Source: an uncultured Elusimicrobia bacterium (lineage in GTDB: Bacteria; Elusimicrobiota; Elusimicrobia; UBA1565; UBA9628). Taken from it: DNA of 7,636 nt. A program made the position numbers and the translations under genes. How positions within the stretch are numbered: the stretch's first letter is position 1; every line of letters begins with the position of its first letter. The stretch is taken from the NCBI GenBank assembly GCA_903874575.1, contig CAIQSZ010000439.1, positions 1 through 7,636 on the forward strand. Direction: 5' to 3'. This document shows positions 1 to 4,923 of the stretch, piece by piece. The notes beneath the pieces were generated by a model. It was not told the DNA's origin, made no database searches, and worked only from the letters and a program-made list of their open reading frames with translations.

Positions 1-52
1 CTTCCCATGCGCGCCGCCCGCAGTGCAGGAACTCCCGGCTCTCGGTCGTCAT
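1..52 (-). CDS. Possible start of a downstream gene, cut by the window edge
   Basis: An ATG at 52..50 opens a frame that stays free of stops for 17 codons to the window edge and begins MTTESREFLHCGRRAWE. It lies 10 bases after the TAA of the acyl-CoA dehydrogenase gene, a spacing like that of other junctions here. There is no convincing Shine-Dalgarno motif before the ATG; the linker is mostly alternating GC. The fragment is too short to assign to a family. It may be the next gene of the operon or a chance open stretch in GC-rich DNA. Confidence 0.3.
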   Translation of the reverse strand, partial: MTTESREFLHCGRRAWE

Positions 53-62
53 CGGCGCGCGC

Positions 63-1307
63 TTATGCGGCGGATGCGGCCTTCGCGGCGGACGCGGCTT
101 CCTTGATCATCATGGCCGCGACCTCGTTGCGTTGGACTTGGTTGGTCCCTTCGTAGATCTGCGTGATCTTCGCGTCGCGCATGAACTTCTCGATCGGGAA
201 GTCGGCCATGTAGCCGATGCCGCCGCACATCTGCACGCAGTCCGTGGTGACTTTCATCGCCACGTCCGAGCAATAGTATTTCGACATGGCGGACTCCTTC
301 GTGTAGCGCCTGACGTCCATCTTCTGGAGGACGTCGTAGACGACCGCCTTTTCGGCGATGGCCTTGTCGTAGACGGGCTTCATCGCCTTGTCCATGGAGC
401 GGGCGGTCGCATAGAGCAACGCCCGCGAGGACTCGATGCCGGTCGCGCAGTCGGCCATCATGTGCTGTATGGCCTGAAAGCTGGAGATCGGCTGGCCGAA
501 CTGCCGGCGCTGGCGGATATAGTTGATGGTTTCATCGAGCGCGCCCTGCGCGATGCCGAGGGCTTGGGCCGCGACTCCGGGGCGCGAGCAGTCGAAAGTC
601 GTCTGGGCGGTGAAGAGGCCGTAACCTTCCTTATAAAGCAGGTTCTTCTTCGGGATGCGGCAGTTCTGGAAAGCCAGTTCGTACGTCGGGTTCGCCCGGA
701 TGCCCATCTTATGCTCTTTCTTGCCGAAGGAGAAGCCCGGCGTTCCTTTCTCGACGATGAACGCCGAGACGCCGCGCGCGCCGCGCGCGGGGTTGGTGGT
801 GGCGAACACCACGTAGATTTCCGCGACCTCCCCGTTGGAGACGTAGGACTTCACGCCGTTGAGGATATAGTGCTCCCCGTCCAGTTTCGCGGTGGTCTTC
901 GTCGCCGTCGCATCCGAGCCGGCTCCGGGTTCGGTGATCGAGAACGCGGCCAGTTTTTTTCCGGAGACGAGGTCCGGGACGTACTTCTCGCGCTGTTCCG
1001 CGTTGCCGAGGAGCATGATCGGAAGGGTTCCCAGCCCGGACGCCGCGAACGCCAGCGCGATGCCGCCGCAGGCGCGGGAGAATTGCTCTATGACGAGCAC
1101 CTGCTCCATGAGCCCGCCGCCGAGGCCCCCGTAGGCCTCCGGGAGGTAGACGCCGTATAAGTCCGCCGCCGCCATTTTTTTGACCACGTCCCAAGGGAAA
1201 GTAGCCTCCGCGTCGTGCTTCTCGCGGACCGGCTTGATGTCGCGTTCGGCGATCTGATGGGCCAGATTCTGGATGTCAATCTGGGTCTCGGTGAGTTCGT
1301 AATCCAT
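63..1307 (-). CDS. Acyl-CoA dehydrogenase (FAD-dependent, short/medium-chain type)
   Basis: This cytosolic flavoenzyme of 414 residues should introduce the alpha-beta double bond into an acyl-CoA and pass electrons to ETF. Both family signatures are visible: SITEPGAGSDA at residues 124-134 (flavin/substrate region), and the C-terminal signature around 359-379 with CGGIGY. The usual catalytic glutamate is E386 in IYEGT. RQRRQFGQPI (265-274) is the typical helical-domain motif. Residues about 303-334 form a charged segment longer than that of typical members. The C-terminus is a short Ala/Ser/Lys tail. The ATG at 1307 is chosen over a TTG at 1313 because GGAGGAG sits 7 bases upstream; the ATG is two bases past the rnc stop, so the genes are probably coupled. 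Chain length and substrate cannot be read from sequence alone. A branched-chain or other acyl-CoA dehydrogenase is possible. Confidence 0.93.
   Translation of the reverse strand: MDYELTETQIDIQNLAHQIAERDIKPVREKHDAEATFPWDVVKKMAAADLYGVYLPEAYGGLGGGLMEQVLVIEQFSRACGGIALAFAASGLGTLPIMLLGNAEQREKYVPDLVSGKKLAAFSITEPGAGSDATATKTTAKLDGEHYILNGVKSYVSNGEVAEIYVVFATTNPARGARGVSAFIVEKGTPGFSFGKKEHKMGIRANPTYELAFQNCRIPKKNLLYKEGYGLFTAQTTFDCSRPGVAAQALGIAQGALDETINYIRQRRQFGQPISSFQAIQHMMADCATGIESSRALLYATARSMDKAMKPVYDKAIAEKAVVYDVLQKMDVRRYTKESAMSKYYCSDVAMKVTTDCVQMCGGIGYMADFPIEKFMRDAKITQIYEGTNQVQRNEVAAMMIKEAASAAKAASAA
66..101 (-). repeat. Imperfect 18-base tandem duplication coding an Ala-rich tail
   Basis: The last twelve codons of the acyl-CoA dehydrogenase are two copies of a six-codon unit, coding EAASAA then KAASAA. 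The two 18-base units match at 14 positions, with the changes mostly at third codon positions. This looks like an old in-frame duplication that lengthened a disordered tail beyond the catalytic domain. No function is implied. Confidence 0.6.
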
Positions 1308-1309
1308 GA

Positions 1310-1981
1310 TCAATCTCCTCCCGTCTTTCGGCTGAGAGCGTCGTTGGCCGCGGACTGCTCCGCCTCTTTCTTGTTCTTGCCGGTCCCTTGCCCGAGCTCG
1401 CGGGTGCCGATGCGGACCACGATGGAGAAAATCTTATCGTGGTCCGGGCCGGACGCCGAAGTCAGCTCATAGGTCGGGGGCGACTTGTAGCGCTTCTGAA
1501 GCAGTTCTTGGAGGCGGCTCTTGTAATCCGTCTCCTCGAGGGTGCCGTGCTTTCTCGCGCACCATTGACGGATGAACGCCGAGGCCGCGTCATAGCCTCC
1601 GTCGAGATAGAGGGCTCCGATGAGAGCCTCGAGCGCGTTGGCGAGAAGGCTCTGGCGGGTGCGCCCGCCCGTATTTTCCTCGCCTACGCCCAAAATGAGA
1701 CGCGAGCCCAGGTCGATCTCCTCGGCCCAGACGGCAAGGCTCGCCCGCGATACGAGCAGCGACTTCTTCTTCGACAGCACGCCTTCGGTTTCGCCCGGGT
1801 ACTCGACGTAGAGCTGGTGCGCCACGACGGCGGCCAGCACGCTGTCGCCCAAGAACTCCAGACGCTCATTGTAGACCCCGGTGCCGCTCTCGCTGGCGAA
1901 GCTCTTGTGCGAGAGCGCCTGCTTGAGCAGACCGGGGTCTCTGAAACGATGACCGACGACGGCCTCGAGAGGCTCGGCCAC
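1310..1981 (-). CDS. rnc: Ribonuclease III
   Basis: This double-strand-specific endoribonuclease of 223 residues processes rRNA precursors and structured mRNAs as a homodimer. The signature NERLEFLGDSVL is at 38-49, carrying the expected acidic residues E42 and D46. The second active-site motif is LLANALEALIGALYLD around 112-127, with E118. The position that is Asp in E. coli (D114) is Asn115 here. A double-stranded RNA binding domain spans about 152-219 and ends in the typical KKEAEQSAANDAL helix. Length matches the family (E. coli 226). It starts with GTG, 13 bases after the acpP stop, with GGAG 7 bases upstream. Its TGA lies two bases before the ATG of the acyl-CoA dehydrogenase. The acpP-rnc neighbourhood is common in bacteria, usually with fabF between them. 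Confidence 0.96.
   Translation of the reverse strand: MAEPLEAVVGHRFRDPGLLKQALSHKSFASESGTGVYNERLEFLGDSVLAAVVAHQLYVEYPGETEGVLSKKKSLLVSRASLAVWAEEIDLGSRLILGVGEENTGGRTRQSLLANALEALIGALYLDGGYDAASAFIRQWCARKHGTLEETDYKSRLQELLQKRYKSPPTYELTSASGPDHDKIFSIVVRIGTRELGQGTGKNKKEAEQSAANDALSRKTGGD
1314..1322 (-). promoter_or_regulatory. Ribosome binding site deciding the acyl-CoA dehydrogenase start
   Basis: On the minus strand this reads GGGAGGAGA, a near-perfect anti-Shine-Dalgarno match. It lies 7 bases from the ATG at 1307 but only 1 base from the alternative TTG at 1313, so it favours the ATG. It lies within the last codons of rnc, which supports translation of both genes from one transcript. Confidence 0.75.
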
Positions 1982-1994
1982 GGCCGGGCTCCGG

Positions 1995-2240
1995 TTACTT
2001 TTTCGCGTGAGCCTGGATGTAGTCGATCGCCTGGCCGACGGTTTGAATCTTTTCGGCCTGCTCGTCGGGAATTTCGGTGTCGAATTCTTCTTCGAGGGCC
2101 ATGACCAGTTCGACGGTGTCGAGCGAGTCGGCGCCCAGGTCGTTCACGAAATGGGCGTTGGGGTTGACCTCGGCGGCGTCAACGCCGAGCTGCTCGACGA
2201 TGATCTGCTTGACGCGGTCCGCGATGTTGGCTTCAGCCAT
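1995..2240 (-). CDS. acpP: Acyl carrier protein
   Basis: This small acidic four-helix protein of 81 residues carries growing acyl chains in type II fatty-acid synthesis. The conserved DLGADSLDTVELVMALEEEF motif begins at residue 34, and Ser39 is the 4'-phosphopantetheine attachment site. Length and charge match the family. It lies 16 bases downstream of fabG and has a strong AGGAGAG site, overlapping the gap, about 6 bases before its ATG. That suits the high expression expected of ACP. The pairing with fabG argues for a primary-metabolism ACP and not one from a specialised polyketide cluster. Confidence 0.97.
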   Translation of the reverse strand: MAEANIADRVKQIIVEQLGVDAAEVNPNAHFVNDLGADSLDTVELVMALEEEFDTEIPDEQAEKIQTVGQAIDYIQAHAKK

Positions 2241-2256
2241 GATGTTCTCTCCTAGT

Positions 2257-3039
2257 TCACATGTACCCGCCGCCGTTCACACTCAGAACGTGGCCGGTGA
2301 TGTACGACGATTCGTCCGACGACAAGAACAATACGGCGCGGGCGACTTCGAGCGGTTCGCCCATCCGGCCCAGGAGGATTCTGTCGAACATCTTCTTTTT
2401 CGCCTCCTCCGGAATCGCATCCGTCATTCGCGTGCGGATGAAGCCCGGAGCGACGGCGTTGGCCGTGATCCGCCGCGAGGCGAACTCGCGCGCCACGGAC
2501 TTCGTCATCGCGATGAGCCCGCCCTTCGAGGCGGCATAATTGGCCTGGCCCGCGTTGCCTTCTTCGCCGACGATGGAAGCGATGTTCACGATGCGTCCGT
2601 AATGCGCTTTCATCATCGGCCTGAGGCACGCCTTGGTGAAGTTGAACGCGCCTTTTAGGTTCACGTCCAACACCAAATCCCAATCCGCCTCGGACATCCT
2701 CGGTATGAGATTGTCCCTCGTGATTCCCGCGTTGTTCACCAATATATCAATTTTCTTCCACTTGTCCATCACGCCGTTGATCACGGCCTCGACTTGGTCG
2801 TATTTGGAGACGTCGCAGCCGAAGCCGGCGGCGATGCCTTTGCCCTGATCGATGGCGGCGGCCGACTTTCCGGCCATGTCGCCGTTGACGTCCACGACGG
2901 CGACCCTCGCGCCTTCCGCGGCGAACAGTTCCGCCGTCGCATACCCTATGCCTTGGGCCGAGCCGGTGATGACGGCGACCTTGTCCTTCAAGCGCGCGCC
3001 TGTCGCGGGGACGGGCGGGGTTGAGGCGTCGGGGCTCAT
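2257..3039 (-). CDS. fabG: 3-oxoacyl-[acyl-carrier-protein] reductase (SDR family)
   Basis: This enzyme of 260 residues reduces 3-ketoacyl-ACP to 3-hydroxyacyl-ACP in fatty-acid elongation. Visible short-chain dehydrogenase motifs are TGSAQGIG at 25-32 (dinucleotide binding), NNAG at 102-105, N127, S155, and Y168 with K172 (YAASK). It ends in the FabG-like VNGGGYM. Asp50 closes the second beta strand (VAVVD), a position where acid usually favours NAD(H) over NADP(H). The start at 3039 is chosen over an in-frame upstream ATG at 3090 because AAAGGAGA lies 7 bases before it and the extra 17 residues look unstructured. Even so, about 12 residues precede the core compared with E. coli FabG. It begins the fabG-acpP-rnc unit. 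A related SDR with another substrate is possible, but acpP next door supports FabG. Confidence 0.93.
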   Translation of the reverse strand: MSPDASTPPVPATGARLKDKVAVITGSAQGIGYATAELFAAEGARVAVVDVNGDMAGKSAAAIDQGKGIAAGFGCDVSKYDQVEAVINGVMDKWKKIDILVNNAGITRDNLIPRMSEADWDLVLDVNLKGAFNFTKACLRPMMKAHYGRIVNIASIVGEEGNAGQANYAASKGGLIAMTKSVAREFASRRITANAVAPGFIRTRMTDAIPEEAKKKMFDRILLGRMGEPLEVARAVLFLSSDESSYITGHVLSVNGGGYM

Positions 3040-3045
3040 GGCGAT

Positions 3046-3053
3046 TCTCCTTT
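3046..3053 (-). promoter_or_regulatory. Ribosome binding site deciding the fabG start
   Basis: The minus strand reads AAAGGAGA, with the AAGGAG core 7 bases before the ATG at 3039. It sets the fabG start at 3039, not at the in-frame ATG at 3090, which lacks such a site. Confidence 0.75.
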
Positions 3054-3134
3054 GATTAAACGTCGAAGCCGGCCTTCCTGCCCGAGCCATGAGACATTAT
3101 GGCCATGCGGGCAAGTCGCCGAGTCGGTCTTGTC

Positions 3135-3171
3135 AAAACGAAGCCCGACGCCGTCGGCGTCGAGCTCGTTT
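3135..3171 (-). terminator. Terminator-like hairpin between rpmF and fabG
   Basis: In the minus-strand transcript a long stem forms: an AAACGAGC-type arm continuing to CGACGCC, a GAC loop, then GGCGTCG continuing to TTCGTTT. It has about 16 pairs and a single one-base bulge. One pair (3145/3163) is G-U in the minus transcript but a C-A mismatch in the plus transcript, so the hairpin fits minus-strand transcription better. Four T follow the stem, a short tract. It starts about 33 bases after the rpmF stop and probably ends or attenuates the yceD-rpmF transcript. The rest of this 164-base gap shows no gene. It includes TTGACA at 3136..3131 and CATAAT at 3101..3096, but their spacing of about 29 bases is too long for a normal promoter. 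Confidence 0.6.
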
Positions 3172-3203
3172 CGCGCTCAGGTGAGATGGGGTCTCCGCTT
3201 CTT

Positions 3204-3410
3204 TTACTTTTCGGCCTCGCCGCCGCCCTTCTTCTTATTCTTGGGCGGGCGCACAAGGACGCCTTTATAAAAACCTTCAGGACTGATCGTGTGCGGGCGG
3301 TGCCAGCGGCCCTCGGAGTCCTTGCTCATCGGGACCGGCTCAAGCTTCCAATTGGCGGAGCGGCGGCTGTCGCGACGAGAGCGTGTGTGCTTGCGTTTGG
3401 GATTGGGCAT
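3204..3410 (-). CDS. rpmF: Large ribosomal subunit protein bL32
   Basis: This small basic 50S ribosomal protein has 68 residues. The N-terminus MPNPKRKHTRSRRDSRR matches the conserved L32 start (typically xVPKRKTSxSRRxxRR), followed by the W/H-rich middle and a GFYKG segment. Many L32 proteins carry four cysteines that bind zinc around the HxxC and CGxY region; this one has none, so it is of the zinc-free type. The tail is lysine- and glycine-rich. AGAGGAAC lies a few bases upstream of the ATG. It follows the YceD gene by 33 bases, the usual yceD-rpmF order. Confidence 0.95.
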   Translation of the reverse strand: MPNPKRKHTRSRRDSRRSANWKLEPVPMSKDSEGRWHRPHTISPEGFYKGVLVRPPKNKKKGGGEAEK

Positions 3411-3443
3411 GGTGTTCCTCTGTATTTTGGCTGAGCGGTGATT

Positions 3444-3947
3444 CTAGCCTTTATGATGACGAGGGGTCAATCGCGGACGCGTCGAGGTCAAGTTCCCTTC
3501 CGGCAAAGGGTGCCCGCAGTCCCCGGCGTTGCGGTTTTTCCGGCACACCGCGCACAGGCCCTTGCAGTTCGGCTTGCACAAGATCCTCATCGGTTGCGCC
3601 AGCCCGATCGACTGGCGCACTTCCGCCGTCAGGTCCATAGGTCCTTCGTCGAGCGGCACGGTCATTTCGACCGGCTCGCTCCACTCCGCTTCGACGGGAG
3701 ACAGGCAGCGCGTGCACTCGAACTTCCAGCGGCCGCGCGCCGTCCCCGTGAACACGGCGTTGTCTTCCACCGCGAGGACGTTGCCCTTCACGGTTACGGT
3801 TCCCAGGAGCGCGCCTTCCGAGAGGACGTCCGAGAACAGGTCGCAGGGCGCGGACGCTTCCACAAGCATCGAGCCGTTTTCCTTGGCTTCGGCGAGAGGC
3901 AAGAGGAGAGCGCTCGACGGTTTATCGTTTTCCGCGGCTTGAGTCAT
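3444..3947 (-). CDS. yceD: YceD family (DUF177) 23S rRNA accumulation protein
   Basis: This protein of 167 residues belongs to the YceD/DUF177 family, whose members are linked to 23S rRNA accumulation and are almost always encoded just before rpmF, as here. Typical features are CTRC at 78-81, the acidic middle (VPLDEGPMDL), and the C-terminal motif RILCKPNCKGLCAVC at about 121-135 with another Cys at 144. The cysteines suggest metal binding. Start: the ATG at 3947 lies one base beyond the TGA of the upstream glycosyltransferase, so translation is probably coupled; no strong ribosome site is seen. The last 15 or so residues are basic and poorly conserved in appearance. The molecular mechanism of the family is not settled. 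Confidence 0.9.
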   Translation of the reverse strand: MTQAAENDKPSSALLLPLAEAKENGSMLVEASAPCDLFSDVLSEGALLGTVTVKGNVLAVEDNAVFTGTARGRWKFECTRCLSPVEAEWSEPVEMTVPLDEGPMDLTAEVRQSIGLAQPMRILCKPNCKGLCAVCRKNRNAGDCGHPLPEGNLTSTRPRLTPRHHKG

Positions 3948-3948
3948 C

Positions 3949-4908
3949 TCAATCGGGTTGGAATCCGGCGGTCTCGCGCACGAAGTACGGCCGCATGTCC
4001 TTGAGGTCGTAGTAGATGCGCACTAGAATTTCAGCGAGGAGCCCCAGCAACACCATCTGAAAGCCGATGAGGAGGCAGAAGATGGAGACCTGGAACAGGG
4101 GCTGGTCCTTGACGAAGACGCCCAAGCAGAATTTCTTGTAGAGGGTGTACGCGCCGAAGGCGACGCCGAGCAGCCCCATGCCGACGCCGCCGCCGCCGAA
4201 CAGGTAGATGGGTTTGCCCAGGTAGGCGTCCATGAACTTGACGGTCATCAGATCGAGCAAGACCTTGAAAGTGCGAGTGATTCCATATTTCGATACGCCC
4301 GCGGTGCGGGCGCGGTGGTTGACCGGGACCTCCGCGATGCGCGCGCCCAGGAAGCCGGCGAAGGCGGGCACGAAGCGATGCATCTCGCCGTACAGGCGCA
4401 GGGGCTTGAGGTACTGTGATTTGTAGAGTTTCAGCGTGCATCCGTAGTCGTGAAGGTTCACCCCCGTGATCCGCGAGATGAGCGCGTTGGCGATGGTCGA
4501 CGGCAGCTTGCGGTCGAGGAATCGGTCCCGGCGGTCCTTGCGCCAACCGCTGACGACGTCGTAGCCCTCGTCCATCTTCGCGAGGAGCTTGGGGATGTCG
4601 CGCGCGTCGTTCTGCATGTCGGCGTCGAGGCAGACGACAAGCTCGCCTTCGGCGTGCTGGATGCCGGCCAGCAGCGCGGCGGTCTGGCCGGCGTTTCGGC
4701 CCAGTCGCACGCCTCGGAAGCCCTTGTGCTTTTTCACCAAATCCCGGATTAAGTCCCAGGATTTGTCGCGCGAGCCGTCGTCGACGAGGATGACCTCGTA
4801 GGTCCTACCGAGTCCTTCGAGCGCGCCGGAGACTTCGACGCCGAGGGCCTCGAGGTTTTCTTCCTCGTTGTAGACCGGAATCAGGGCCGACAGGTAAGGC
4901 TTGCTCAT
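3949..4908 (-). CDS. Family 2 glycosyltransferase, polyprenyl-phosphate type, membrane-anchored
   Basis: This 319-residue protein has an N-terminal GT-A domain: LIPVYNEEENLEAL from residue 9, VDDGS at 42-46, and DAD at 95-97 (nucleotide-sugar and metal binding) in a LDADMQND context. These resemble dolichol/undecaprenyl-phosphate sugar transferases (DPM1, GtrB, ArnC). Two hydrophobic helices at about 234-256 and 271-298 should anchor it in the inner membrane, with catalysis on the cytosolic face. The likely reaction is transfer of a sugar from a nucleotide sugar to undecaprenyl phosphate, for envelope glycan or lipid modification. The sugar cannot be told from the sequence. It starts 15 bases after the icd stop without a clear ribosome site, suggesting coupling, and ends one base before yceD. 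A GT2 acting on another lipid acceptor is the main alternative. Confidence 0.9.
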   Translation of the reverse strand: MSKPYLSALIPVYNEEENLEALGVEVSGALEGLGRTYEVILVDDGSRDKSWDLIRDLVKKHKGFRGVRLGRNAGQTAALLAGIQHAEGELVVCLDADMQNDARDIPKLLAKMDEGYDVVSGWRKDRRDRFLDRKLPSTIANALISRITGVNLHDYGCTLKLYKSQYLKPLRLYGEMHRFVPAFAGFLGARIAEVPVNHRARTAGVSKYGITRTFKVLLDLMTVKFMDAYLGKPIYLFGGGGVGMGLLGVAFGAYTLYKKFCLGVFVKDQPLFQVSIFCLLIGFQMVLLGLLAEILVRIYYDLKDMRPYFVRETAGFQPD

Positions 4909-4923
4909 GGGCGCGGCGGCAGG

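Noticed and set aside
775..792. Alternating GC tract with a repeated GCGCGCGGC-like unit
   Set aside because: It codes the PARGARG loop of the acyl-CoA dehydrogenase; such short repeats are expected from Arg/Ala/Gly codons at this GC content.
132..1160. Plus-strand open frame of 342 codons opposite the acyl-CoA dehydrogenase
   Set aside because: The minus strand carries all family signatures; the plus frame is rich in His/Asp/Arg/Val and looks like a complement artefact.
1982..1994. GGCC-rich near-palindrome between acpP and rnc
   Set aside because: It is too short for a terminator, has no T-tract, and is explained by the GGAG site and GTG start of rnc.
3040..3090. Upstream in-frame ATG that would extend FabG by 17 residues
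   Set aside because: There is no ribosome site before it, while AAAGGAGA is well placed before the ATG at 3039.
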